Below, piece by piece: positions 12,472 through 25,632 of a stretch of DNA of 64,000 nucleotides; position 1 is the first letter of the stretch, and each line of letters begins with the position of its first letter. Below the pieces are notes generated by a model, which made no database searches, was not told where the DNA came from, and worked only from the letters and a program-made list of their open reading frames with translations. This DNA comes from Terebella lapidaria (lineage: Eukaryota > Annelida > Polychaeta > Terebellida > Terebellidae), in assembly GCA_949152475.1 (NCBI GenBank), contig OX424562.1, forward strand, positions 20,646,209-20,710,208, given 5' to 3'. Made by a program: the position numbers and the translations under genes.

Positions 12472-12734
12472 GATAACTTAGTGGAAAATCGAACCAATTA
12501 GTACATATTCATTTGACCGAGCCTTTGACTGAACCATGTTATATGGCTGAATACAACAAGCTACAGAATAGTAGGAATGGAAAGTGTTAAGAATATGTCC
12601 AGAGGAAATGTTTTTTTTTTTATTTATGAATTAAATTAATATCTCGCCTATTATTCCCCAGTGCTCGAGTCTTCACTCCAGGTTTTATTTATGCGCATAT
12701 GCCTATATCCTATTCTAAGTGCGGTTCTAATATG

Positions 12735-12960
12735 ATTAAATTGAATTGAATTGAATTTATTTCACCAATCAATAATACATTCATACAGACAATATGATAA
12801 TATGATCTATTACATCAGCGTTATACCAGCGCGTGCAAAAAATCACTGCCTGGGCAAACAGAGTGACACTATTTGCGACCCCCGCTGGTACCACACAAAC
12901 ATCCCTGACATGAGACATTGTGAACTAAAGTTCACACCATAGTAAACGGGCGAAGCCCGC
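12735..12960 (-). mobile_element. Possible 3' end of a retroposon in minus orientation
   Basis: On the minus strand the sequence ends in AATAAA followed by a (TTCAA)n microsatellite, which resembles the 3' tail of a non-LTR retroposon. No reverse transcriptase sequence is left. The element family is not identified, so this is a weak call. Confidence 0.35.
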
Positions 12961-13339
12961 ACATAGCGCGCAACGTATGTCCACCGTGGAATCACTCCCT
13001 GCCCGTCACTGCGGGGGACCTCGAAAAACGGAACCAGCTGAAATTAGTGCGTTTTTAGTATATCCGGGCCCGGGGCCCGGACAATAATATTAATGTTCTT
13101 ATTGCTTCCAGGAACAGTGACCAACCGCCATGACCACCCAAGTAACCAAAGGCACTGACACTGACCATAGCGTTGACTAAACAACCATGAACATCAACCG
13201 TGAAATACCTTTTGATATAATCAAGAATATCTCTTGCGTCAAGCGAACCATATAATTGCCAGTGAATTACCATAAACGTGAATAATTTCCCGTGGATTAC
13301 CTGTGACAACATCGGGTAGACTTTTTTTTAAATATACAA

Positions 13340-13965
13340 ACACAATATGAAGTGCTGGGAGTCTCCCATGACCCCAGCCAAGCCTTGGTCAGGGAGAGGT
13401 TCAGATACCATAGCTAGCCTCAAACTGGAATAATCGGTTTTTGGTTTTCCGGTTGAAAGTGATCAATAGCTGTCCTCAGAGCAGCTGTACAGTGCAAAAG
13501 CTCAAATGTGCCCACAATGTGTCTGAATTTAACATTGAGAAGCGTATTTCAAAAATAGAAACGGAACGTTTCCCATGCGATGACGCAAAAGTAACAAAAA
13601 GCTGGGAATATAGAAAAATACACCGTCCAATTATTTGAATGGTATATGTATGGTATATTATAGTGGTGAAACCCCAACTATTCAGTTTGATTATTTTGTT
13701 TTGCGAATAACGACAATATAGAGAAATTCGTCTCTTTGTTTATATCAGTCCAGATGTCAACAATTCGTTCACATCGTGCGTTTTCACGGTAAGTTTAAAC
13801 TCCACTGCAGGGTCATGTGGATGTATTTTGGAGATTGTAACGGTGCTATATCATATATTATATGCTAGCCAAATGATTTATAATGAATTTCAGAAACGGA
13901 TTATTCCACTTTAAAAAGAACAATCAGACAAAACACCGGATGACAAAACAGATGCCTTCCCGGTA
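13340..13965. repeat. Member of a diverged repeat family also near 17.7, 19.7, 23.8 and 28.2 kb
   Basis: The segment at 13347-13430 resembles 17700-17765. The segment at 13430-13900 resembles 19735-20190, its duplicate at 23813-24270, and 28240-28680. Shared landmarks are a GGTTTTTGGTTTTC-type start, a CAGTGCAAAAG block, and a later ACGGATT block. Similarity is patchy and non-coding in appearance. Confidence 0.6.
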
Positions 13966-15556
13966 ATACTATCATGAACAATTGACATTAAAAGCTCAAC
14001 CATCGTGGTGTTATTCAAGAAAATAAGGTGTCACTCGCAACATACAGTATGTAAGGCAAGTGTATGGCAATCATGAGAGAATAGCATCCCATTTCCACTT
14101 GACCAGTGCGTCTGTGGAATATCCTGTTTTGAATGACTGCATTTAAAAACAGCTGGATGATGACATGTGCCTGCTGATCTCACTGCAAGTAATTATATCA
14201 GTATAATTGTGAGCAAAAACTGTAATCCCCTCATGAACAATCGCCATCATATAATGAATAGAAGATTATTCTCCATCTCGTAATGAAACGAGATATGATA
14301 TCCCTTTTTCAGAACATTTGATGTTCACAAATGTAAACAAATTTATGAATGAGCTTTCTTGTCAAACAAGACTGTAAATTCCATGGTAGAATGTGTTGAA
14401 TTCTAGCGCCAGCTATCCACTACATTTCAAGGAACTAATGAAGCTAATAAGCCCTGATTGGAGATAAGAATATACATCAAATATATTGCAATAATGAGCA
14501 CGTTTGTTGATCATGTAGAATATTCCGTCAGAGATCATTTTCCGAGGACTAGTATAAAATCTTGGTTTTGTGTTTCAGCGAGTTGGCAATTGAGTAGAAT
14601 ATCATAGATCCGAACGAGACGTCTCGTTCAGATCTATCAAAATATCTACTGTAATGATAGCACAATAGAACCCAAAAGCAAAAGGTTTGCAAATTGCTGT
14701 AATCTCCTATGTGTCCATCAAATCAGTGACAGGGGATTACTTTGTTGTCGACTTTGGAAGGGTGTACACATGACGTCGTACATAAACGGAGGTTCTAGCA
14801 CTGGCAATATTTACAGTGACCTTCGTGCACTTATGGATAGTAAGTGAATCATCGAATACTTTCAAATATCATAGTTGGATAATGAATTTGTTTTTTTTCC
14901 AGAACTCTTTTCTTGTCTGCTCACCTGCTTGGTTTAAAACAGTCATTGACATGAAAGTTTGTCACGAATGTGCTTTGTCAAACAGTGTCTATTTATTCAC
15001 ATCGAATGTTAGATGTGGAGCTGGATAGGCATCGTAGGGCAAGGTGTGTCACGATATGTCTCGTGTTTTGTTGGCGGTATTAGCACGTGTATCCTAGTCA
15101 CTTTGGGCGAACATTAGAAAGGTCGGTTAATATGGTCATCATCAAAACACAACCAATCATCTTATTTCATGTTTTTTACTGTTGATGATCACTGCAAATT
15201 GATGTGCAAACATGGTTGTTTATTGTCATCTACTCGAAATTTTTTTTGTGAGGCGCGAGGTTCACGTTAGCGAAATACTGACATCAAAAGCATTGGAAAA
15301 CGGTATATTCAGAAGTAAAAAGTCGTTGTAATTCTGGCTCTATACTAGATCAGGCAAAAAAAGGGTTCTGGTTAGGCACGCGCGTCACATTTAACCCCAC
15401 GCATCACTCGGTATTTGTAAAAACCAAAAAAAAAAAAAAAAATCGCGCGCATCACTATCTGAGAGCCGATTATTTTTTTCTAGTAAATTGACACCCATAT
15501 ACCGATTTTGGTGAGATAATGATCGAGTCAAATGGCCCTGAGTGTCTTTGACATTA

Positions 15557-15699
15557 CACAGTTTGGTGTATGGCTGGCCAAATAGGCCAAATTCGACCGG
15601 GTCAGTCATCAGCAGGCAATTGTAGGGGAAAATGGTTGGCCAAATGAGCCATATTTGAGCGGATCATTCATCGGCAGCCAATTTTAGGGAAAAAAAAGA
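15557..15699 (+). repeat. Dispersed ~140 bp repeat, copy 2
   Basis: Nearly identical to 3698-3838, with the same TTA just upstream and the same A-rich end. It is absent at the corresponding place in segmental copy A, so it inserted after that duplication. Confidence 0.75.
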
Positions 15700-16199
15700 A
15701 AATAACCAGAACCATACTACTTTTTTGGGCCTCCAGATAAAATGAGTCACTTGATGCATCCCATGGTTGGTTTCACAATGTCGAAGGATCAACTATCAGT
15801 TTTCAATATATTAATGGTGCAATTTATACGGTTTATATCAATCTGTATTTACTACCAGATTTTGCCTTCAATTCTGTAAAACAGAAACTATATTATTTCA
15901 GTTCAAATTGTTAAGACTCATAATGTTAACTTGAAGTGGAAAATATAACCAACTAGTACATGTCCATTTGACCCAGCCTTTTGAATGAACCTTGTCATAT
16001 GGCTGAAATAATTGTTCCCATTGCTTTGAGCCAAAGTGACCAGTCGTCTTGTCCCGCCAAGTAATGAAAGGCACTGACATTGACCATAACCTTGACCAAA
16101 CAACTATTAGAATCAACTGTGAAATACCATTTGATATAACAAAGAAACAACCCCCCACACCCCCCCCCCCCCCAAATAAAAAAAGGGGGACAATAAGCC

Positions 16200-16423
16200 A
16201 GTTCGGAAATGTTTGTAGGTCAGGTCAAGTGGTATAAACAAATCGTTTGTATGCACAACGAGAGTTACGATTCACGCCATAAACTCGAAATGAACACATT
16301 TATTTGGTATCGTACAGGCGGATCGAGTATAGTGTCAGTGACAGTGACTCGACAATGGTAGCATGACAACACAAGGTGGCTTTGTTTACACCATTTGACC
16401 TGACCTAAAAACATTTCCGAACT
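16200..16423. mobile_element. MITE with ~42 bp terminal inverted repeats
   Basis: The left end, starting GTTCGGAAATGTTTGTAGGT, is matched in inverted form by the right end, which finishes in CATTTCCGAAC. The inverted repeats extend about 42 bp (16201-16242 and 16381-16422) with few mismatches. The interior is about 140 bp and non-coding. No clear target-site duplication was found. The matching stretch of copy A (about 13220-13260) lacks it, which gives an empty-site comparison. Confidence 0.8.
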
Positions 16424-16523
16424 CAGGTATTGCTAGTGAAATAACATAAACGCGAATAATTGCCAGTGATCATTGCCAGAATCACCTGCAACAATATCAG
16501 GTGGACTCTGATGCATGAACTAA

Positions 16524-16646
16524 CACATTATGTATAGGATAGGGCCCCAGGCTGAGGATCTATTGCAGATAGGAACCCGAGGGCGAAGCGGGAGGGTCCT
16601 ATCTGCAATAGATCCGAAGCCTTGGGCCCTATCCGACATAATTCAG
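16524..16646. mobile_element. Foldback (palindromic) MITE, ~120 bp
   Basis: Left arm 16524-16577 is nearly the exact reverse complement of right arm 16590-16646. They share blocks such as GGATAGGGCCC and GATCTATTGCAGATAGGA. The loop is only about 10-15 bases. The stem would be one of the strongest hairpins in the window. No ORF. Confidence 0.85.
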
Positions 16647-17476
16647 GATTCCCCCAATGATACATTTCACAAACAGAGTTTGGAATATCTGTTTCACCCA
16701 TCAAATACGTTTTTAATAAAATTAATTTTGTATATTCATGATATACAATTTCTCCTATAACCAAAAGCCATGCATATATTAGTTGCTTTTGTTCACATGG
16801 TTCACGACAGCCAGTGACACTCCACCACCTCTCAACCCCCCCCCCCCCCCTCCGCCGATGCATGTCTGTGTTGCCAAGTCTCCTCTCATGCTCCTCTCAT
16901 GTTCTCGCTTCAGTTGTTGTTATTTTGCTACACACAAAAACCGGGAACGAATGCACGTGTATTGCATTGCATGCAATCGCTGAGCTCTCCAGCGTACCAG
17001 TGTCAACAATATTACTCCAAGCACTAAATGTCAACCCAGTCTATATGCGAGTCATACAACTGAACGTGGTCACACTTGAATGAACTCAGTAGCTAACATG
17101 TGAACGGGTATAAACAAACCAATATCAATATGTCATGTCATGTATCACAGAATCGACACCATTTACATATTTGACATCCTGGCTATGAGACACGAATTTA
17201 TAGTGAGTACCAGTACCGTGACACTTTTGGTTAAAGCCCTGGCTGTGTACTGTCCCTGTACATGAAAGATTTGACGTTTTTTGCATACATTCTTCACTGA
17301 CTGGAGGACAGATAATTGTGTTCCATTCTCGGATCGTAGATGAGGCAAGACATTCTAATGGGACAATCTTGTTGTCAATACGATCATCCAGCTCAGAATG
17401 AATCGCCACTACATTTCATTTTCGTGTGCTGCCACCTATCGCCAAATGTTGGTATTATTCAATATAAACACCATCA
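16647..17476. other. No gene recognised
   Basis: Contains a C-homopolymer tract near 16838-16852 and short frames with no recognisable domain. The ORFs over the C tract are low-complexity proline runs. Confidence 0.4.
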
Positions 17477-17824
17477 ACATTGCATGACCTGGTATCTACA
17501 TAGTCCGGCACATCCTGCAGTCTATGATATCATCCGGATTAAATTTCGGCAATGATGAAACGACTCAAGTGAACAAACGTGTAGTTTTTGGCAGACACTG
17601 TTTGTACACTCGTAGTCTTTCCTATTTTCATATTTCTTTCAGGTTCCTCTCTAGATAGGAACCTCCCTGGACTTGTCCATGACAAAAGAATCATGAACTA
17701 TGAAGCGCTGGGAGTCTCCCACGACTCAAGCTAACCTTGGTCCGACCGAAGTTCAGATAGGTAGCCTTAAAGAGACCAACCAGACAAAACACCAGATGCC
17801 AAAACAGAGGTCTAACGGATCAGG

Positions 17825-17949
17825 GACCCAAGTATCATATCCTGCGCCTTCCTCTATATTCAATAAGGATTAAAAATGTGCGAGACGGATTAAATGGTAT
17901 GTTTTCAGTGGACGAGTAGTATTAAGGAGCAGTGTACGGTACTTGGGCC
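17825..17949. mobile_element. 125 bp hAT-type MITE with 8 bp target duplication
   Basis: The ends read GACCCAAGTATCAT and, inverted, GGCCCAAGTACCGT, giving imperfect terminal inverted repeats. It is flanked by a perfect 8 bp direct repeat, GGATCAGG (17817-17824 and 17950-17957). An 8 bp target-site duplication is the hallmark of hAT (and P-type) transposases. A related copy is at 28876-29000 and a duplicate at 21903-22027. Confidence 0.85.
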
Positions 17950-20900
17950 GGATCAGGTAATTAACTCGGCTTATATCATGCTCAGTGACCCGCGACATAA
18001 GGTCGAGCAAGACAGATTGCCAGAATAGTTGCTGCTCAGGCGCCATACATGCAGTCGCACAGTCTGCATCTGACGTTGTCCCTGAGAGTCAGTGGTTTAT
18101 TGTTTTTGATGTTATGAACAAATTAATTTCCATCTGTCTAGTCTGGAGGAAAAGTGTGAACTTGACATGAACATTTTCCGATTTAATTTAATTTATAGCA
18201 CAAATCTGGGAGGTTCATCTTAGGCCATGTTGTTTTTTCTTTGTTTCCTGTCAACTTTTTTTTCGCAAAGTACCAGCCAGCCAAGAAAAAAAATAAACAC
18301 AGAAAAAACACAGATGTTCATTATCACAATAACATCTTTATTCACAAAGTAACTCATGCCAAAAATGTAAAATAAATGGTATTTGGTCATTAGGTAAGCT
18401 ATTAGGTACCTAAGGGGGAAACAGCAAAAATGAAACCATTCACGATATTTATCGATGTTCAATGTTTTGGGGGATAAAAAACACTGTTTTGTGTTCTTTT
18501 TTTGTGGTAAAAAGGGACCAGAAATCTTGTGTTTTTTTCTCACAATATTTGTTATTTTCACTGACGAGAAACAAAGAAAAAAAAACATTGCCTTATGATT
18601 CAACCAGGCGTTATGTCAGTTACAGAATTTAGAAAGCCAAGATAGACACCCTTAGGATCTTCAGATGTGAGGAAGGATGACAATTTTTCATTCATACTGT
18701 ATGTTTGGCGATACACCGTGATGACTCGTCTACCCGTAGTAAATTACCCGAATAAAAGAGAGGGGAAATTGGTAATACGAGATGATGAAGTGTTGCTCTT
18801 ACGAATAAGTTATGCACGTATTGTCACAGGTAAGCTATCTTCCCTTGACGAATAACCAGCGTACAAAAACAATGTAGGTCTTTACCGTGGCTGTTCTCAT
18901 AATTTGCAGGGCGACTGTTTTTGTAGTGGGAAGAACACCCTTGAAATGACTATCGCCATAGGTGATCACAATTGTTCTCATATTATGCAATACACGAAGA
19001 GGAATCACCTACCTTCTATATATAGTAAATAATACCTCATTGAAAAGAAGAAATTGGTAATTTGAGGTGATAGAGTGTCGCTCTCATGCACACGTCTTTC
19101 TTTAACGAATAAACAACTCGTATGATAATAGTACATCGCTTTATTTACATTGGCTGTTTTGAATTATTTGCTAGACATCATTTGCTGGAAAACATTTGCC
19201 ATTTGCTGGAAAACAACCAATTTTAATATCAGCCGATTTTAGCATTCTTGGCTGACTTGTACTAAAAAAGCAACCAATTTTAATATCAGCTAATTTTAGC
19301 ATTCTTGACTAACTTGTACTCAAAATGCATCTCGAAAATGTCAGGAATAGAAAAAAAATCTACACAACTCGATGACAGTTACTGAGAAAATCATAGCTTG
19401 AAAACGCTGATTAGAGAATGATTGGATTGCCGATATTGTCGGTGGCCGGGGTATCAAGACAAATACCGATGACATCAACTCGCCAGCAAATAAATGTGTG
19501 ACGAGTTGGAATCGTGGATTTGGCATTTGGATTAACAATGGATAAATTTGGTAAATACTAAAATCCGTTCCAGCTCTAAATAGTTAATTTCACCACAATG
19601 CTTTGATCACACAGGAGACTTGCACATCATACGTTATCCCCATCTGAAGTATTTATATGAGATCGCATTGTTAATGAATGGGCAGTATATCATATAATTC
19701 TACAATCCCACTGTAACATATCTCGATATCTTAAAGTGCCATGATCGGTTTTTGGTTTTCTCTGCGAAAGTGATCAGTAGATGCCAGTAAGACAGACAAA
19801 CACTGCAACCTCAAATTCGTCAAAATTGGACATTGAAAGCAGTTCACAAAACAGTTCCCACATAGTGATACCAAAACACCAGAAATACTGAGAAAAAAAC
19901 ATCTGTTTGCTCTGATTTGCTTGTACTTCACAAATATTAGCTGTATAATAGCGATGGAACCCACACTATTAAATATGAATCGAATATGCTCCAGATAACG
20001 ACAATAAATGTCAATACGCGACTTTGTTTATGTTTGCGCAAATGTAAACAATTTTACCACAATGTGCGTTTTTTTCAGTATGTTAAAACTTCAAAGTAGG
20101 GTCATCCGAGCGTCGTTTGAAGAATATATTGGTGTTATATCATCAGGAATATGCTAGCCAATTGTTCAAAAATATTTTCCAAAAACGGATTATGCTACTT
20201 TGATGGTTAAAAACAGGACGCATTATCGCTTATATAAAAGTTTGATTCGTGGGAGTACATAAAGGTTAGCCTCATAGAAGTCTACTGTCTGAAAAAATCA
20301 AAAACAAAAATGGTTAAGTGTGCATGTATTAGTTTCAGATGTAGCTTAGCCTATAGAACTTTGTACTCCTCCACACGACTATCCAAACTATTCTGGTATA
20401 ACAAAAAAAGATTAAACATCATTGGGCAGCACTCATCATTTTAAGAATAAATTACTTCATACCCATAATAGTCTTCGAAATTTGACCATTCTTACAAAGC
20501 AATCAAGTTCAAACCGGATTTTGCCTATATATCATATCTGGTTCAAACGGAGAATATACATGTATACACCAATTACCGTCTTTTCGAATGTGAACATTAC
20601 TGGTCTATTGTATGTACATGAAATAATTGTTTTCACGGAGGGACATTTTAGTAGATAAAAGAAGACAGATAGAGTCAACGTTATCATCGAGGTTCTATAC
20701 ATGATGCTGTCAAAGCACTGTGCAACAAGTAATAGTGCACAAATTATTGACGTTAGCTGTTACTTCGTCATCTACGCAGGGGCTTAAACACACATTATCT
20801 TGGACATGTTCCAAATACGATAATTGTACTGCACGACATATATGGTATTCATAGATGTTATGCACATTTCTAAAATTGTAGTCGGATAAGATGAGATGGA

Positions 20901-20981
20901 AATGAATTGTTACGTTTGTCCTGTTTCATGTCGCGTCAGACCAACTTCATCATTATTTTGATTGTTTTTTCCTCTTAAAAA

Positions 20982-21371
20982 TCATCCCCATTCAATATCG
21001 TTGCAAACAATTGGGCAAGTGTTGGAATTGGACACAAAAAATAATGATGGCGTTGTGGAAGTCAAGACCGCCGTGGGATGCAACCGTGCAAACCAAATTC
21101 TGAGCAGTTTCCTGGAGTATATTACTCCAGACAGTTTATTCAGATTTTGAGGGAGTTGATGTGTCTGGTGCAGCATACATGAAACCCATTTCAGCATAAT
21201 AATTGTATGGCTGCTCAGCCTTTCCCCGAAGCTCCTTGACATTCTCGTTTTCCAAGAATGGGACGATATAAATTGCATCAATATAGACATACCGACACTA
21301 ATACATCTGAGCGATAAAAACAATTCGTCATGGCCAAGATTTAATAGCTTCGCATTGATACACGAAAGCAA
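20982..21371 (-). pseudogene. Protein-like fragment of unknown family, minus strand
   Basis: On the minus strand around 21165-21290 the translation contains a block reading FLENENVKELRGKAEQP. A related block reading ENVKELWRKAEQP lies on the plus strand near 42725-42765. Conservation at the protein level with DNA divergence suggests an eroded coding family, perhaps a transposon protein. The frame is broken further on. I do not recognise the family. An identical copy lies in the second duplicate at 25060-25449. Confidence 0.35.
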
Positions 21372-21554
21372 TTAACATGCACTCTGTGATGAGTAAGTTG
21401 AGTGACCTCCAATACTACATTACATTTATACTACCATAATTATGACATTCAGTGCAATGTACTAGTATAATATTTAATATATCAAAAGAAGACATGACCT
21501 CACGTCCAGTTGTGATCTGATATCGGCGACACTAAATTCATGGGTTGGATGTGC

Positions 21555-24500
21555 ACATTGCATGACCTGGTATCTACATAGTCCGGCACATCCTGCAGTC
21601 TATGATATCATCCGGATTAAATTTCGGCAATGATGAAACGACTCAAGTGAACAAACGTGTAGTTTTTGGCAGACACTGTTTGTACACTCGTAGTCTTTCC
21701 TATTTTCATATTTCTTTCAGGTTCCTCTCTAGATAGGAACCTCCCTGGACTTGTCCATGACAAAAGAATCATGAACTATGAAGCGCTGGGAGTCTCCCAC
21801 GACTCAAGCTAACCTTGGTCCGACCGAAGTTCAGATAGGTAGCCTTAAAGAGACCAACCAGACAAAACACCAGATGCCAAAACAGAGGTCTAACGGATCA
21901 GGGACCCAAGTATCATATCCTGCGCCTTCCTCTATATTCAATAAGGATTAAAAATGTGCGAGACGGATTAAATGGTATGTTTTCAGTGGACGAGTAGTAT
22001 TAAGGAGCAGTGTACGGTACTTGGGCCGGATCAGGTAATTAACTCGGCTTATATCATGCTCAGTGACCCGCGACATAAGGTCGAGCAAGACAGATTGCCA
22101 GAATAGTTGCTGCTCAGGCGCCATACATGCAGTCGCACAGTCTGCATCTGACGTTGTCCCTGAGAGTCAGTGGTTTATTGTTTTTGATGTTATGAACAAA
22201 TTAATTTCCATCTGTCTAGTCTGGAGGAAAAGTGTGAACTTGACATGAACATTTTCCGATTTAATTTAATTTATAGCACAAATCTGGGAGGTTCATCTTA
22301 GGCCATGTTGTTTTTTCTTTGTTTCCTGTCAACTTTTTTTTCGCAAAGTACCAGCCAGCCAAGAAAAAAAATAAACACAGAAAAAACACAGATGTTCATT
22401 ATCACAATAACATCTTTATTCACAAAGTAACTCATGCTAAAAATGTAAAATAAATGGTATTTGGTCATTAGGTAAGCTATTAGGTACCTAAGGGGGAAAC
22501 AGCAAAAATGAAACCATTCACGATATTTATCGATGTTCAATGTTTTGGGGGATAAAAAACACTGTTTTGTGTTCTTTTTTTGTGGTAAAAAGGGACCAGA
22601 AATCTTGTGTTTTTTTCTCACAATATTTGTTATTTTCACTGACGAGAAACAAAGAAAAAAAAACATTGCCTTATGATTCAACCAGGCGTTATGTCAGTTA
22701 CAGAATTTAGAAAGCCAAGATAGACACCCTTAGGATCTTCAGATGTGAGGAAGGATGACAATTTTTCATTCATACTGTATGTTTGGCGATACACCGTGAT
22801 GACTCGTCTACCCGTAGTAAATTACCCGAATAAAAGAGAGGGGAAATTGGTAATACGAGATGATGAAGTGTTGCTCTTACGAATAAGTTATGCACGTATT
22901 GTCACAGGTAAGCTATCTTCCCTTGACGAATAACCAGCGTACAAAAACAATGTAGGTCTTTACCGTGGCTGTTCTCATAATTTGCAGGGCGACTGTTTTT
23001 GTAGTGGGAAGAACACCCTTGAAATGACTATCGCCATAGGTGATCACAATTGTTCTCATATTATGCAATACACGAAGAGGAATCACCTACCTTCTATATA
23101 TAGTAAATAATACCTCATTGAAAAGAAGAAATTGGTAATTTGAGGTGATAGAGTGTCGCTCTCATGCACACGTCTTTCTTTAACGAATAAACAACTCGTA
23201 TGATAATAGTACATCGCTTTATTTACATTGGCTGTTTTGAATTATTTGCTAGACATCATTTGCTGGAAAACATTTGCCATTTGCTGGAAAACAACCAATT
23301 TTAATATCAGCCGATTTTAGCATTCTTGGCTGACTTGTACTAAAAAAGCAACCAATTTTAATATCAGCTAATTTTAGCATTCTTGACTAACTTGTACTCA
23401 AAATGCATCTCGAAAATGTCAGGAATAGAAAAAAAATCTACACAACTCGATGACAGTTACTGAGAAAATCATAGCTTGAAAACGCTGATTAGAGAATGAT
23501 TGGATTGCCGATATTGTCGGTGGCCGGGGTATCAAGACAAATACCGATGACATCAACTCGCCAGCAAATAAATGTGTGACGAGTTGGAATCGTGGATTTG
23601 GCATTTGGATTAACAATGGATTAATTTGGTAAATACTAAAATCCGTTCCAGCTCTAAATAGTTAATTTCACCACAATGCTTTGATCACACAGGAGACTTG
23701 CACATCATACGTTATCCCCATCTGAAGTATTTATATGAGATCGCATTGTTAATGAATGGGCAGTATATCATATAATTCTACAATCCCACTGTAACATATC
23801 TCGATATCTTAAAGTGCCATGATCGGTTTTTGGTTTTCTCTGCGAAAGTGATCAGTAGATGCCAGTAAGACAGACAAACACTGCAACCTCAAATTCGTCA
23901 AAATTGGACATTGAAAGCAGTTCACAAAACAGTTCCCACATAGTGATACCAAAACACCAGAAATACTGAGAAAAAAACATCTGTTTGCTCTGATTTGCTT
24001 GTACTTCACAAATATTAGCTGTATAATAGCGATGGAACCCACACTATTAAATATGAATCGAATATGCTCCAGATAACGACAATAAATGTCAATACGCGAC
24101 TTTGTTTATGTTTGCGCAAATGTAAACAATTTTACCACAATGTGCGTTTTTTTCAGTATGTTAAAACTTCAAAGTAGGGTCATCCGAGCGTCGTTTGAAG
24201 AATATATTGGTGTTATATCATCAGGAATATGCTAGCCAATTGTTCAAAAATATTTTCCAAAAACGGATTATGCTACTTTGATGGTTAAAAACAGGACGCA
24301 TTATCGCTTATATAAAAGTTTGATTCGTGGGAGTACATAAAGGTTAGCCTCATAGAAGTCTACTGTCTGAAAAAATCAAAAACAAAAATGGTTAAGTGTG
24401 CATGTATTAGTTTCAGATGTAGCTTAGCCTATAGAACTTTGTACTCCTCCACACGACTATCCAAACTATTCTGGTATAACAAAAAAAGATTAAACATCAT

Positions 24501-25632
24501 TGGGCAGCACTCATCATTTTAAGAATAAATTACTTCATACCCATAATAGTCTTCGAAATTTGACCATTCTTACAAAGCAATCAAGTTCAAACCGGATTTT
24601 GCCTATATATCATATCTGGTTCAAACGGAGAATATACATGTATACACCAATTACCGTCTTTTCGAATGTGAACATTACTGGTCTATTGTATGTACATGAA
24701 ATAATTGTTTTCACGGAGGGACATTTTAGTAGATAAAAGAAGACAGATAGAGTCAACGTTATCATCGAGGTTCTATACATGATGCTGTCAAAGCACTGTG
24801 CAACAAGTAATAGTGCACAAATTATTGACGTTAGCTGTTACTTCGTCATCTACGCAGGGGCTTAAACACACATTATCTTGGACATGTTCCAAATACGATA
24901 ATTGTACTGCACGACATATATGGTATTCATAGATGTTATGCACATTTCTAAAATTGTAGTCGGATAAGATGAGATGGAAATGAATTGTTACGTTTGTCCT
25001 GTTTCATGTCGCGTCAGACCAACTTCATCATTATTTTGATTGTTTTTTCCTCTTAAAAATCATCCCCATTCAATATCGTTGCAAACAATTGGGCAAGTGT
25101 TGGAATTGGACACAAAAAATAATGATGGCGTTGTGGAAGTCAAGACCGCCGTGGGATGCAACCGTGCAAACCAAATTCTGAGCAGTTTCCTGGAGTATAT
25201 TACTCCAGACAGTTTATTCAGATTTTGAGGGAGTTGATGTGTCTGGTGCAGCATACATGAAACCCATTTCAGCATAATAATTGTATGGCTGCTCAGCCTT
25301 TCCCCGAAGCTCCTTGACATTCTCGTTTTCCAAGAATGGGACGATATAAATTGCATCAATATAGACATACCGACACTAATACATCTGAGCGATAAAAACA
25401 ATTCGTCATGGCCAAGATTTAATAGCTTCGCATTGATACACGAAAGCAATTAACATGCACTCTGTGATGAGTAAGTTGAGTGACCTCCAATACTACATTA
25501 CATTTATACTACCATAATTATGACATTCAGTGCAATGTACTAGTATAATATTTAATATATCAAAAGAAGACATGACCTCACGTCCAGTTGTGATCTGATA
25601 TCGGCGACACTAAATTCATGGGTTGGATGTGC
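21555..25632 (+). repeat. 4078 bp direct tandem duplication, copy 2
   Basis: Copy 2 of the head-to-tail duplication, colinear with 17477-21554 over its full length. It ends at GGATGTGC at 25632, after which the sequence leaves the repeat. The near-identity means either a very recent event or an assembly duplication. Confidence 0.97.
21903..22027. mobile_element. Duplicate of the 125 bp hAT-type MITE
   Basis: The same element as at 17825, carried along by the 4078 bp duplication, including its 8 bp flanking repeats. Confidence 0.85.

Larger units (their letters stand above)
9481..13310. repeat. Diverged segmental repeat block, copy A
   Basis: Blocks in this region align in the same order with 13966-16510. 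Matches include 9500-9680 with 13980-14150, 10530-10720 with 14230-14410, 10880-11120 with 14560-14830, 11220-11650 with 14870-15310, 12480-12550 with 15930-16010, and 13110-13310 with 16030-16510. Divergence is substantial, with many indels, so the duplication is old. No conserved reading frame stands out, and ORFs here are short and do not correspond between copies. Confidence 0.75.
13966..16510. repeat. Diverged segmental repeat block, copy B
   Basis: This region matches copy A (9481-13310) in order, but is shorter. It has gained the dispersed repeat at 15557-15699 and the TIR element at 16200-16423, neither of which is at the matching place in copy A. It also holds a 34 bp near-perfect palindrome at 14605-14638. 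Confidence 0.72.
17477..21554 (+). repeat. 4078 bp direct tandem duplication, copy 1
   Basis: Every position tested matches the position 4078 bp further on, for example 17985 with 22063 and 20982 with 25060. I noticed only a handful of single-base differences, such as near 18359/22437 and 19543/23621. Copy 2 follows with no spacer. The junctions share only two to three bases (CA/ACA), so no long homology mediated the event. The interior holds a hAT-type MITE (17825-17949), a 57 bp duplication near 19215-19325, and AT-rich non-coding sequence with no convincing gene. Confidence 0.97.

Noticed and set aside
16140..16190. C-rich and A-rich homopolymer tracts, also at 16838, 36217, 36636 and 44928
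   Set aside because: Simple homopolymer runs with no further structure. Length may be unreliable in assembly.
17985..18603. Identical small ORFs present in both 4 kb copies
   Set aside because: Identity only reflects the recent duplication. The frames are short, AT-rich and have no recognisable domain.
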